Positions 56,176-64,000 of a stretch of 64,000 bases of DNA are shown piece after piece (the stretch's first letter is position 1; each line of letters starts with the position of its first letter). The position numbers and the translations under genes are program-made. The notes beneath the pieces are model-generated. The model had not been told where the DNA came from. It saw only the letters and a list, made by a program, of their open reading frames with translations, and did no database searches. The stretch lies in the NCBI RefSeq assembly GCF_024398015.1, contig NZ_CP073747.1, positions 1,250,501-1,314,500 of the forward strand, written 5' to 3'. The DNA comes from Kordiimonas sp. SCSIO 12610. GTDB lineage: Bacteria > Pseudomonadota > Alphaproteobacteria > Sphingomonadales > Kordiimonadaceae.

Positions 56176-56361
56176 ATGGCAGTTCCAAAAAGTAAAGTAA
56201 CCGGCTCCCGTCGTGGTATGCGCCGTTCACATGACGCCCTGAAGAATGTAAACTTTCAGGAAGACTCAAACACTGGCGAATACAAACTTCGCCACCACAT
56301 CGACCTAAAAAGCGGTCAGTATCGTGGTAAGCAGATTCTTGAGCCAAAAGGCGATTTCTAA
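56176..56361 (+). CDS. rpmF: 50S ribosomal protein L32
   Basis: A 61-residue basic protein that begins [22 protein letters not shown], a clear L32 signature. This form lacks the zinc-binding Cys pairs found in some L32 proteins. It ends just before a strong terminator at 56393. It is a single gene here; the usual plsX or fabH partner is not adjacent. L32 is part of the large ribosomal subunit near the peptidyl transferase centre. Confidence 0.97.
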   Translation: MAVPKSKVTGSRRGMRRSHDALKNVNFQEDSNTGEYKLRHHIDLKSGQYRGKQILEPKGDF

Positions 56362-56392
56362 GAAATATTCCTTGGAAAACAAGTTTTGATAG

Positions 56393-56426
56393 AAACCGGT
56401 GTTGTTCATTCAGCACCGGTTTTTTC
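56393..56426 (+). terminator. Rho-independent terminator after rpmF
   Basis: AAACCGGTG (56393-56401) pairs with CACCGGTTT (56414-56422) around a 12-base loop and is followed by a T run. Confidence 0.85.
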
Positions 56427-56529
56427 TTTGTCTTATCGACATCACCAAGCTTTCTTTTGCCATATTGCCCGATTATTTATATTCTGAATGTCATATTGTA
56501 TCTGATTCCAATCATGAAGGGGGAACCTC

Positions 56530-57321
56530 ATGCTTATTAAACGCGTTCTGCTTGGTGTTATACTGCTGTCACTTTCTGCCTGTGTCACAACAAATGAGGT
56601 TACGGGGCGGCGGCAATTGATTACAATTCCACCAAGTCAGGATATTGCGCTCGGCGCGTCCGCATTAAGCGAGGTGAAGAAAACAGCGCCCGTTGTGACA
56701 ACAGGGCCGCAGGCAGAACGTATTAAGCGGATTGGACAGCGTATCGCCGCCATATCCCACGCGCCCAATATGGAATGGGAATTTATCATCATTGACGAGC
56801 CTGTGTTGAACGCATGGGCATTGCCGGGTGGCAAGATCGCAGTTTATTCAAAAATGGCTGAAACCTTCAATACGGACGCTGAAATTGCGGCTATCCTTGG
56901 TCATGAGGTTGCGCATGCGGTCCTCCGCCACGGCGCAGAGCAGGTTAGCCGCGGGCAACTTCAAAACCTTGCAATTGCGGGGCTTGGTGTGGCGGTCGGT
57001 GCAACCACCGAGGATGCAAAAACTGCGCAGCTTGCGGTCGCGCTTGGCTCAATGGCGGCACAGGGGTTTGTGCAATTGCCGCACAGCCGCGCGATGGAGC
57101 TGGAGGCTGATGATGTGGGAACATCCTATATGGCAAAAGCGGGTTTTGACCCGCGTGCATCCGTAAAATTGTGGCAGAAAATGAAATCGCTTAAGGACGG
57201 AAAACAGGCTCCATCCCCCTTCTTTTCAACCCATCCTGCGGATGATCAGCGTATCGCGCGCTTGCAAACGAAAATGGATGTGTATCTGGCGGAGTATAAA
57301 GGAGCCGTTCGGAGGTATTAG
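56530..57321 (+). CDS. M48-family metalloprotease lipoprotein
   Basis: A 263-residue envelope protease. The lipoprotein signal is LLSLSAC with Cys18. The zinc motif is HEVAHAVLRH (His125, Glu126, His129), followed by the SRAMELEADDVG segment that supplies the third ligand. This is the LoiP/YggG-type single-domain group; relatives act in outer-membrane quality control. It is convergent with the HEPN-like gene, overlapping it by a few bases. Substrate unknown. Confidence 0.9.
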   Translation: MLIKRVLLGVILLSLSACVTTNEVTGRRQLITIPPSQDIALGASALSEVKKTAPVVTTGPQAERIKRIGQRIAAISHAPNMEWEFIIIDEPVLNAWALPGGKIAVYSKMAETFNTDAEIAAILGHEVAHAVLRHGAEQVSRGQLQNLAIAGLGVAVGATTEDAKTAQLAVALGSMAAQGFVQLPHSRAMELEADDVGTSYMAKAGFDPRASVKLWQKMKSLKDGKQAPSPFFSTHPADDQRIARLQTKMDVYLAEYKGAVRRY

Positions 57322-58184
57322 AGAAGAAGTTTTAAGTGTTTAAGCGTTTGTTTTGATACAGGAATGTTTTCGCGTATCCATATCTGAAGTTGATTAATGA
57401 TTTTGTGATTTTCGTTAGATTGATCTATTTTATGATGATGTTGCAGAACGGTACGAATAGGTGATCCTCTAAATACTAAACCTCCAAAAGTTTGCTCATT
57501 TTGGTTGTGATCTTTAAAGAAAAATAGATTCATATTTTGAAAATAAAATCGAAGTTCTTTTGTGTGTCCGATACCTAAGCGATTTTCTGATAATTTTTCA
57601 AGTAGCATAGTTGTGTCGATCATCCACTCAGGGTAATCATTTTTTGGTTTCTTGGACGTATAAAAGGCTTCTTCAGTTGGGTCAAAAAGATCTAAAGCTA
57701 AAAAATTCTGATACCTGATCATCTTCCTAAAATACACTGCTAATTGATCAATTATGTGAATTTGTGGACCTATCAGGGCTGTGCCTAATATGTTATATCT
57801 ATTATCTGGTGATCCGAAATAATTCAGATGGGCTATATATTCTTCTATTGTTTGTTCATGCCATTCATCGCTATGCAATGCATCTGTAGTAGGAATAGTG
57901 ATTTTGTTTGGGATTATTTGTTTTTTATCTTGTATGCGAACATTGTTAAATAATTTATTTAAATCATGTTTGTAGGGTTTTACTGATTGATTCTGAAATA
58001 GTATTATCGCTTTTAAATACTTCTCTATTGCTTGTGCCGCACACCAGTAAAAGTTTTGAAATATTCCGTTGTGATAAGCCCATCGTGCGGTAATATAATC
58101 TTGATCCGCAGAGTCGATGTACAACCTTTTAATGATGTATGATTTACGCTTGTCTAGAGACATATCTATCGAATGTTGATGCAT
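57318..58184 (-). CDS. HEPN-domain-like protein
   Basis: A 288-residue protein. Residues about 20-80 look like a HEPN domain: DSADQDYITARWAYHNGIFQNFYWC, then AQAIEKYLKAIILF and KPYKHDLNKLF, the pattern of HEPN proteins that pair with MNT nucleotidyltransferases or act alone as RNases. The rest is not recognised. An R-x4-H string occurs at Arg244-His249, but outside that region, so RNase activity is not shown. No MNT partner is next to it. The gene is AT-rich compared with its neighbours, which suggests transfer. Start by first ATG; an ATG at 58163 is an alternative. Confidence 0.55.
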   Translation of the reverse strand: MHQHSIDMSLDKRKSYIIKRLYIDSADQDYITARWAYHNGIFQNFYWCAAQAIEKYLKAIILFQNQSVKPYKHDLNKLFNNVRIQDKKQIIPNKITIPTTDALHSDEWHEQTIEEYIAHLNYFGSPDNRYNILGTALIGPQIHIIDQLAVYFRKMIRYQNFLALDLFDPTEEAFYTSKKPKNDYPEWMIDTTMLLEKLSENRLGIGHTKELRFYFQNMNLFFFKDHNQNEQTFGGLVFRGSPIRTVLQHHHKIDQSNENHKIINQLQIWIRENIPVSKQTLKHLKLLL

Positions 58185-58216
58185 CTATTTAGCTTTAACA
58201 AGTTAAGGTTACTCAA

Positions 58217-59542
58217 ATGAAAATATTAATTTCGTCTAAATCTAATTATAGTATCTCAATTGTAATATTTGTACTTATGATTTTTGCTGTAACTGGAAAT
58301 ATGTCTGCCCAAGACCTCCCTCCGGCGTCGGCGGAGCGGATGGAAGCGCGGATTGTGGCCTTGTCCGAATTCGGTAAAAACGCCGATGGCGGTGTGGACC
58401 GTGTTGCGTATTCGCAGGCGGATATTGATGGCCGTGCGTATATCATGGGGCTGATGCGCGAACAGGGCCTTCAGAATATTCGTATTGATGTTGGCGGTAA
58501 TATTATTGGCCGCAGGGCTGGCACCGACGCAGGTGCCAAACCCATCATGATTGGTTCGCACACCGATAGCGTACCGGGCGGGGGTAACTATGACGGCGAT
58601 GTCGGGGTGATATCAAACCTTGAAGTGATTGATCTGTTGAACGCGGCGAATATTCGGACGAGATCCCCGATTGATGTGGTTGTGTTCTCAAACGAGGAAG
58701 GCGGCCTTGTTGGTAGCCTTGCAATGACAGGGAAATTACAGCCAGGAACCCTTGATGTCATGAGCCATTCAGGCCTCACGATCGGGGAGGGTATTCGTGC
58801 CATTGGCGGTGACCCTGATAATATCACCCGCGATATTATCAAACCCGGCGTTTTGAAGGCTTTTGTTGAACTCCATATCGAACAGGGTGCGTTTCTGGAC
58901 GAAGAAGATATAGATATCGGCGTGGTTCAGGGCATTGTCGGGATCAACTGGTGGGATATTACGATCGAGGGCACGGCAAACCACGGTGGCACCACACCGA
59001 TGAACCGTCGGCAGGATGCGATGGTGGCCGCCGCGCACTTGACGCTCGCGGTCAATAAAATCGCAAACGAATTACCGGGCCGTCAGGTCGCAACCGTTGG
59101 CCGTATAGAGGCCTTTCCGGGTGCGCCAAATGTGATCCCCGGTAAGGTGATCATGAGCCTAGAAGTTCGCGACCTTGAGCAAAGCAAGATGGATCAGGTT
59201 TTTGCGCTCGTGCAGCAGGAAGCAAAAAAGATAGAGGCGGAAACAGGTACCAAAATCGGGTTTGAATTTATCGATGTGGCGTCACACCCTGCGCCAACGG
59301 ATGAACGTATGCGAACCATCATTGCGGATGCCGCGAAGGACGCTGGTTATAGCTATAAATTGATGCCATCCGGCGCAGGACACGATGCACAGGATATGGT
59401 TTCCATTGCACCAACGGGTATGATTTTCGTGCCATCAAAGGGCGGGATCAGCCACAGCCCCCATGAATATACAAGCCCCGCTGAAATGGCGAAGGGTGCT
59501 GATGTTTTGCTGCGCACGATACTGGCGTTGGACGCAGAGTAA
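58217..59542 (+). CDS. Exported M20-family amidohydrolase (N-carbamoyl-amino acid hydrolase/allantoate type)
   Basis: A 441-residue enzyme with a signal peptide (about 1-31). Family motifs are MIGSHTDSVPGGGNYDGDVGV (metal ligands His115 and Asp126), VVFSNEEGG (Glu161 region), VELHIEQG (His220) and the GTANHGGTTPMNRR dimer part. Cytosolic relatives hydrolyse N-carbamoyl-L-amino acids, ureidoglycine or allantoate; an exported version is less common. The first 30 codons are AT-rich like the upstream gene, while the remainder resembles the core genome. Substrate unknown. Confidence 0.85.
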   Translation: MKILISSKSNYSISIVIFVLMIFAVTGNMSAQDLPPASAERMEARIVALSEFGKNADGGVDRVAYSQADIDGRAYIMGLMREQGLQNIRIDVGGNIIGRRAGTDAGAKPIMIGSHTDSVPGGGNYDGDVGVISNLEVIDLLNAANIRTRSPIDVVVFSNEEGGLVGSLAMTGKLQPGTLDVMSHSGLTIGEGIRAIGGDPDNITRDIIKPGVLKAFVELHIEQGAFLDEEDIDIGVVQGIVGINWWDITIEGTANHGGTTPMNRRQDAMVAAAHLTLAVNKIANELPGRQVATVGRIEAFPGAPNVIPGKVIMSLEVRDLEQSKMDQVFALVQQEAKKIEAETGTKIGFEFIDVASHPAPTDERMRTIIADAAKDAGYSYKLMPSGAGHDAQDMVSIAPTGMIFVPSKGGISHSPHEYTSPAEMAKGADVLLRTILALDAE

Positions 59543-59557
59543 GCTTATTCGCGTAGT

Positions 59558-59650
59558 GTCATACCGTGACTTGATCACGGTATCCATTGAAGACATAGGT
59601 CGATAAATATTTATAATGGTGGACTCCGGGATCAAGTCCCGGAGTGACAA
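59558..59650. repeat. Pair of inverted palindromic elements between convergent genes
   Basis: Two hairpins occur: ATACCGTGA/TCACGGTAT (59561-59583) around CTTGA, and ACTCCGGGA/TCCCGGAGT (59623-59645) around TCAAG. The flanks are complementary too, so the 90-base unit is an imperfect inverted pair of one element. Elements of this style (TCCCGGGTCAAGCCCGGGA-like) are common intergenic palindromes in Alphaproteobacteria. It may also end transcription from both convergent genes. Confidence 0.7.
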
Positions 59651-59678
59651 TGTTCGGGATTGGCGTGCGCCCGGGTAG

Positions 59679-60569
59679 CTAAGCCGCCTTGGTCTTCATC
59701 AGCTTTCTTTCCCGAAGGAAACTATAGATACCCATTGTAACGACGATACCGCTGCCGATCAGAGTATAAGCATCGGGGTAGTCAGCGAAAACAAAGATAC
59801 TGAGCGCCATCGCCCACACGAGGTACGTATAGCGAAACGGGGCAACAAACCCTACATCGCCCAAGCGCATCGCCATAACAGTACCGATATAGCCGAGAAA
59901 GATGAAAACAGCCGCACCCGCGAGCATAGCCATATGAACAAGTGTGATCACCTTCCACGGCTCAAAAACCGAGAGGATGGCCCCCATCAGCATTACAGCA
60001 AGGCTTGTATAAAAGGCGATGAACATGCTTGGGATATTGGGTGAAATTCTTCGGGTCGTCAGGTCACGCACCACCATGCAGGCGATGGTGCCAAAAAGCA
60101 TAAGGAAATAGATATTAAATCCCCCGCCTTCTGCGCTACTGCCGTCCGGTTGGATGACAAGCATAACGCCAAAAAATCCGATTAAGATCGCAAGATAACG
60201 GCGCCAACCAACGGCCTCACGCATGAAAAGCGCGGCGGCAAGGGTAACCGCAAGCGGCATGACTTGTAATACAGCACTCGCGTCCGCCAAGGACACATGG
60301 ACAAGTGCGGTTAGGAAAAAGATCGTACCGCCAAGTTCACACAACGTGCGCACAATGATATGGCGGTTAAAATGCTGGCGGCTGTTCTTTAGTGCGTCAG
60401 AGCGAACAGCGAGGATACCAAGAAACGCGGTCGCAAAAATACCGCGCACAAAAATCGACTGATAAAGATTAAGGTCAGCCAATACGAGCTTCATGAAGGC
60501 GTCGTTTACTGCAAACCCCATCATGCCCAGCATCATATAAAATGCGCTTTGAATATTTTCCGACTGCAT
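59679..60569 (-). CDS. EamA (DMT superfamily) transporter
   Basis: A 296-residue inner-membrane protein with about ten helices in two EamA halves. The first half begins SAFYMMLGMMGFAVNDAFMKL, and the glutamate-bearing FMREAVGWRRYLAILIGFFGVML segment ends it. Helices in the second half match the RarD/YijE style of exporters. The start at 60569 is chosen because AAGG lies upstream and the protein then begins just before the first helix; an open frame runs to 60650. Substrate unknown. Confidence 0.87.
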   Translation of the reverse strand: MQSENIQSAFYMMLGMMGFAVNDAFMKLVLADLNLYQSIFVRGIFATAFLGILAVRSDALKNSRQHFNRHIIVRTLCELGGTIFFLTALVHVSLADASAVLQVMPLAVTLAAALFMREAVGWRRYLAILIGFFGVMLVIQPDGSSAEGGGFNIYFLMLFGTIACMVVRDLTTRRISPNIPSMFIAFYTSLAVMLMGAILSVFEPWKVITLVHMAMLAGAAVFIFLGYIGTVMAMRLGDVGFVAPFRYTYLVWAMALSIFVFADYPDAYTLIGSGIVVTMGIYSFLRERKLMKTKAA

Positions 60570-60679
60570 CTGCCCAAACCTTACCCAGCGCACGGTGCGC
60601 AATACCCCATCAAGGCAAACAGCAATAGGGGAATATGATGTTTGGAGCAAACAAGAATTTAAAGGGTATCAGGTAAAAT

Positions 60680-61066
60680 CTATATTTGTAGGTGTTTAAC
60701 CCATATTTGACTGAAAAAGCCAACGACTAGCCCGGCTAATATGGAGAAACCTGTACCGTCAAGCGTCAGTGACTTTTCAAGAGCAAAAAGATAGCCAATT
60801 ACCCCGCCTAGACCAGTACATAAATATACCATAAATCCCCATTTTTTAGGGTCGACCTCAATTGCAAATGTTAGAGCGATTAATGTACCTAGTAGAATTG
60901 ATAATGTTGCCGATAGTCCTTTGTTAAAGAACAAGGAAGCAATCAGCGCAAGTAAGCCAAACCATAGGAAAATGGGGAGCCAATCAGTTCTAAGCGCCCA
61001 GTTACTATTCTGGCTTATTTTTATAGTTTTACGTTTTCTTCTTTTTTTGTTTTTCTGTTTTTTCAT
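60680..61066 (-). CDS. Four-helix membrane protein of unknown function
   Basis: About 128 residues. A very basic N-terminus (MKKQKNKKRRKRK) is followed by four hydrophobic helices at about 28-46, 50-66, 75-92 and 105-122. No motif is recognised. The positive N-terminus would keep that end in the cytoplasm. The ATG at 61066 is the only good start. It is upstream of the EamA gene on the same strand. Confidence 0.6.
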   Translation of the reverse strand: MKKQKNKKRRKRKTIKISQNSNWALRTDWLPIFLWFGLLALIASLFFNKGLSATLSILLGTLIALTFAIEVDPKKWGFMVYLCTGLGGVIGYLFALEKSLTLDGTGFSILAGLVVGFFSQIWVKHLQI

Positions 61067-61177
61067 ATCGTCCAAATACTTCGCGCTTGTCTATTGATAT
61101 ATATGTGGCACAGTTAATTTTGCAATGAATGAACACAAAGTAGCTCGTTTGTAATTTGACGATGAGAGGGATTGGGG

Positions 61178-62014
61178 ATGCAGAAAACCTACAATTGCAT
61201 AGTGTTGTTGTGTGTGCTGTTCATGTCTACTCATGCGGTTCTTGCCGAAAAATATACGTGCCAGTCGCCTGTGGATATGACCTCAGTTATTAATGCGATT
61301 GAGGATGAGAAGTTGATATTTATCGGCGAACTTCATGGCTCCAACGAAATGCCTGTTTTTTTGTCTGCTCTAGCATGCCATTATGCAATGGCGGGCGAAC
61401 GGGTGTTGGTGGCGCTTGAGATGCCTGTGTATCAAAATGATGTTCTGACAGATTTTGTGCAAGCAGGAAATGATGTGGATGCTGCAACAGCCATCGATCG
61501 ATTGACTACAAATGAGTTTTGGTTTCAGCACGGCGACGGTCGTCAAAGCAAGGCTATGTTAGGCATGATTAATGACCTCAGGCAGCTATCGAAAGGCTTT
61601 CAGCTCGATGTGGTAGCAGTTGATTTACCCCAGACTGAGCATGATAAGAGTGCGATTTCTGTCACACGCGATGAGTTTATGGCTGAAAACATTGATGGTT
61701 ACATCAAAACAGGTATTTATGACCGTATCCTATTTTTTGGAGGAAATAATCATACACGACTTACAAAGCGACAAGGTGTTGACAAGCCAATCGCCTTGCA
61801 CCTTAAGGCCATGAAACCTTTTTCAATCGTTTTATCTTTTAAAACAGGAGAAGTCTGGGCATGTATTAATAGCTGTGGGTTGAATAAGCTGGAGTATAAT
61901 AAAGGCAATCCAGCACCTGAGAACGTTTTTCTAGAGAGAGCTTCAGATGATTTTGACGGGATTGTTTATTTTTCAAAAATAACAGCTTCCGAACCAGTTT
62001 TTATAAAGCCGTAG
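61178..62014 (+). CDS. Exported EreA/ChaN-like protein
   Basis: A 278-residue protein with a signal peptide (about 1-24, ending HAVLA). It has IFIGELHGSNEMP, LVALEMPVYQ and FFGGNNHTR, the spaced Glu/His motifs of the EreA/ChaN/Tiki fold, which includes haem-binding ChaN and erythromycin esterase. Those folds use a Glu and His at the same places. Mature Cys residues (CQSP, CINSCG) could form disulfides. GAGAGGG precedes the ATG by seven bases. Its role, such as haem or ester binding, is not shown. Confidence 0.75.
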   Translation: MQKTYNCIVLLCVLFMSTHAVLAEKYTCQSPVDMTSVINAIEDEKLIFIGELHGSNEMPVFLSALACHYAMAGERVLVALEMPVYQNDVLTDFVQAGNDVDAATAIDRLTTNEFWFQHGDGRQSKAMLGMINDLRQLSKGFQLDVVAVDLPQTEHDKSAISVTRDEFMAENIDGYIKTGIYDRILFFGGNNHTRLTKRQGVDKPIALHLKAMKPFSIVLSFKTGEVWACINSCGLNKLEYNKGNPAPENVFLERASDDFDGIVYFSKITASEPVFIKP

Positions 62015-62022
62015 ACTTTGAC

Positions 62023-62877
62023 CTAACCGCCATAATCCAAACCAATGTCAACCGCGGGGGCAGATTGGGTCAGACGTCCGACAGAGATAAAATTGATGCC
62101 CGTTTCAGCGATCGCCCTAATGGTTTGAAGATTGACGCCGCCTGATGCTTCGCACGGTATTTTGCCGCCCACAATTTCAAGCGCCTGACGCAGTGTTTCG
62201 GGCGGCATGTTATCAAGAAGAAGGCTATTGGCACCAAACTTAAGGGCATCGGACACTTGGCTGAGCGTGTCGCACTCGACTTGAATATCCCGCCGTCCAG
62301 CAGCTTTCGCGCCCAAAATTGCCTTTTCAACCGAGCCCGCGACCGCGATATGATTGTCTTTAATCATCACTGCGTCAAAAAGGCCGATACGGTGGTTTTT
62401 GGCACCGCCCATTTTCGTCGCGTATTTGCCGAGCATCCTGAGCCCCGGAATGGTCTTTCGCGTATCGAGTAAGCGGGCGTTTGTGCCTTCGATCACATCA
62501 ACATACTGGCGGGTGAGGGTCGCAATGCCGGATAAATGCTGTAGCGTATTGAGGGCCGTGCGCTCAGCGGACAAAAGCGCCCGCGCCTTACCGCTAATGG
62601 TCATGATTTTACTGCCGGGGCTAAGCCTTTCGCCGTCTTCGGCGAAAGTCTCTATCGTACAATCGGGGTCGAGGCGTTTGAAGATGGGGGTCATTAAGGG
62701 TAGGCCAGCGATGACCATATCTTCGCGTGCGTTCATCGTTGCGGATAATATTGCACCCTCAGGGATAACTGTTTCGCACGTTACATCACCCGCACCGATA
62801 TCCTCTGCGAACGCCGTATCGATAAAATGGTCAATCTCTGCGCTAGAGAGTGGGAAATCCCCGTTTGCCACACTCAT
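62023..62877 (-). CDS. nadC: Nicotinate-nucleotide pyrophosphorylase NadC
   Basis: A 284-residue enzyme that converts quinolinate and PRPP to nicotinate mononucleotide and CO2. Motifs are EDIGAGDVTCETVIPEG, SAERTALNTLQHLSGIATLT, DTRKTIPGLRMLGKYATKMGGAKNHRIGL-type core, VMIKDNHI, and EASGGVNLQTI. It follows nadA by two bases on the same strand, together giving two of the three de novo NAD steps; nadB is not in the window. Convergent with the ChaN-like gene. Confidence 0.97.
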   Translation of the reverse strand: MSVANGDFPLSSAEIDHFIDTAFAEDIGAGDVTCETVIPEGAILSATMNAREDMVIAGLPLMTPIFKRLDPDCTIETFAEDGERLSPGSKIMTISGKARALLSAERTALNTLQHLSGIATLTRQYVDVIEGTNARLLDTRKTIPGLRMLGKYATKMGGAKNHRIGLFDAVMIKDNHIAVAGSVEKAILGAKAAGRRDIQVECDTLSQVSDALKFGANSLLLDNMPPETLRQALEIVGGKIPCEASGGVNLQTIRAIAETGINFISVGRLTQSAPAVDIGLDYGG

Positions 62878-62879
62878 GG

Positions 62880-63878
62880 TTATTCACCAATCGCCGATAC
62901 ATCCTTCGATGGGCCTTTGGTTGGGCTGAGTTCCAGCATACGGCGAAGCGGCTTTTCCGCGAGCACGCGAGTTTCCTCATCAAGGTCAATTTCGGGGCCG
63001 AGATCGCGCAGGCATGTATAAAGCTTTTGCATGGTATTGAGCGCCATATAAGGGCAGGTGTTACAGTTACAATTGCCGTCCGCGCCCGGCGCGCCGATAA
63101 AGGTTTTATGGGGGGCCGCTTTTTCCATCTGGTGGATAATGCCTGGTTCTGTCGCGACAATGATTGTATCGGCATCCGATTTGATTGAAAAATCGAGGAT
63201 CGAGCTTGTGGAACCCACATGGTCTGCATGCTGAACGATCTGATCAGGGCACTCGGGGTGCGCTGCAACCGGCGCGTCAGGGTGCTTTGCTTTCAGCTTG
63301 ATCAGTTCTTTTTCACTAAAGAGTTCGTGGACGATACAGGTCCCTTGCCACAGTAGCATGTCACGGCCAAGTTTGCGTGACAGGTAACCGCCCAAATGCC
63401 TGTCAGGCGCGAAAATAATTTTCTGGTCTTCGGGTAATGAAGATACGATATGTTCGGCGTTGGAGCTGGTGACGATAATATCGGTCATTGATTTAATTGC
63501 CGCTGAACAATTGATGTAAGAGAGCACCATATGGTCAGGGTTGGCATCGATGAATTTTCTGAATTCGTCGGGTGGGCAGCTATCTTCCAAACTGCATCCG
63601 GCCTTCAGGTCTGGTAATACTACTGTTTTATTCGGGCTCAGTATTTTTGCCACTTCAGCCATAAACTTAACGCCGCAGAAGACGATAACATCAGCGTCTG
63701 TTTCAGCGGCCTTACGTGACAAATCAAGGCTGTCGCCGACAAAATCAGCGATATCCTGAATTTCGGCAGCCTGATAATAGTGGGCAAGGATAACAGCATT
63801 TTTCTCACGACGTAGGCGATTGATTTCCTCAACCAAGTCAAGGGTTGGATCAACTTCTGGGGTTGAAACAAGATTCAT
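62880..63878 (-). CDS. nadA: Quinolinate synthase NadA
   Basis: A 332-residue 4Fe-4S enzyme that condenses iminoaspartate with dihydroxyacetone phosphate to quinolinate. Motifs are AHYYQAAEIQDIADFVGDSLDLSR, FCGVKFMAEVAK, GCSLEDSCP, HPECPD and the Cys cluster GNCNCNTCPYMALN, which includes the iron-sulfur ligands. The ATG at 63878 is used, with GGGAG upstream; a TTG one codon earlier is less likely. First gene of the nadA-nadC pair; the remaining 120 bases to the window end show no gene. Confidence 0.97.
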   Translation of the reverse strand: MNLVSTPEVDPTLDLVEEINRLRREKNAVILAHYYQAAEIQDIADFVGDSLDLSRKAAETDADVIVFCGVKFMAEVAKILSPNKTVVLPDLKAGCSLEDSCPPDEFRKFIDANPDHMVLSYINCSAAIKSMTDIIVTSSNAEHIVSSLPEDQKIIFAPDRHLGGYLSRKLGRDMLLWQGTCIVHELFSEKELIKLKAKHPDAPVAAHPECPDQIVQHADHVGSTSSILDFSIKSDADTIIVATEPGIIHQMEKAAPHKTFIGAPGADGNCNCNTCPYMALNTMQKLYTCLRDLGPEIDLDEETRVLAEKPLRRMLELSPTKGPSKDVSAIGE

Positions 63879-64000
63879 CAATCATCTCCCGTTTGCGGTA
63901 AAACAGACCGCATTCTTTTAAACTTCGATAAGCTGGTATCTATACAGTATCATACTGGCGCTGGATCATGGCCATTGCCGATAATCGAGCTTTGAGTTAA

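Overview
The window reads as chromosomal DNA of a mid-GC alphaproteobacterium. The evidence is a complete division and cell-wall (dcw) cluster, a meso-DAP-type MurE, a 633-residue FtsZ with a long acidic linker and an IPSFLKRQ-type tail, type A RNase P RNA, and short palindromes of a kind common in Alphaproteobacteria. A relative of Kordiimonas is a guess from gene style, not something shown here. I see no rRNA, tRNA, CRISPR array, prophage or insertion sequence.

Layout. 1-140: start of a MAPEG membrane protein running off the left edge. 308-2984: a protease-like/RimK ATP-grasp fusion and an M19 dipeptidase. 3073-7406: a BlaI-type repressor, a 1051-residue BlaR1-like M56 membrane protease and a small secreted protein, with a double operator in the promoter. 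7551-12704: a KAS III enzyme, a TerB-DnaJ protein, an EamA transporter, a cell-wall amidase and an unknown secreted protein. 12707-18074: an RND efflux pump with a divergent TetR-type regulator. 18082-19214: a tiny ORF, a small lipoprotein and a second secreted protein related to the M56 sensor domain. 19388-19768: rnpB. 19781-23624: a probable surface-polymer group (sulfotransferase-like, LicD-like, TagD-like). 23656-26124: a large secreted metalloprotease. 26372-44494: the dcw cluster mraZ-rsmH-ftsL-ftsI-murE-murF-mraY-murD-ftsW-murG-murC-murB-ftsQ-ftsA-ftsZ, mostly with overlapping start and stop codons. 44545-50921: housekeeping genes (GNAT, moaE, moaD, pgsA, uvrC, folB, SDR, Ca2+/Na+ exchanger). 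51027-63878: GhrA-like reductase, secreted peptidases, rpmF, an M48 lipoprotein, an AT-rich HEPN-like gene, an M20 amidohydrolase, an exporter, an EreA/ChaN-like protein and nadA-nadC.

The most unusual content is a domain of about 170 residues that I do not recognise. It occurs five times: three tandem copies form the extracytoplasmic part of the M56 protease, one stands alone as a secreted protein in the same operon, and one more stands alone about 12 kb away. With the BlaI-like repressor and its two phased operators this looks like a BlaI/BlaR1-type proteolytic signalling system with a sensor unrelated to the penicillin-binding fold, plus secreted sensor-like partners. Other points of interest are five 10-bp-phased MraZ repeats over the mraZ promoter, a dcw cluster without ddl or lpxC, a TagD/LicD pair that could attach phosphoglycerol to a surface glycan, and DnaA-box-like sequences beside an AT-rich stretch upstream of uvrC.
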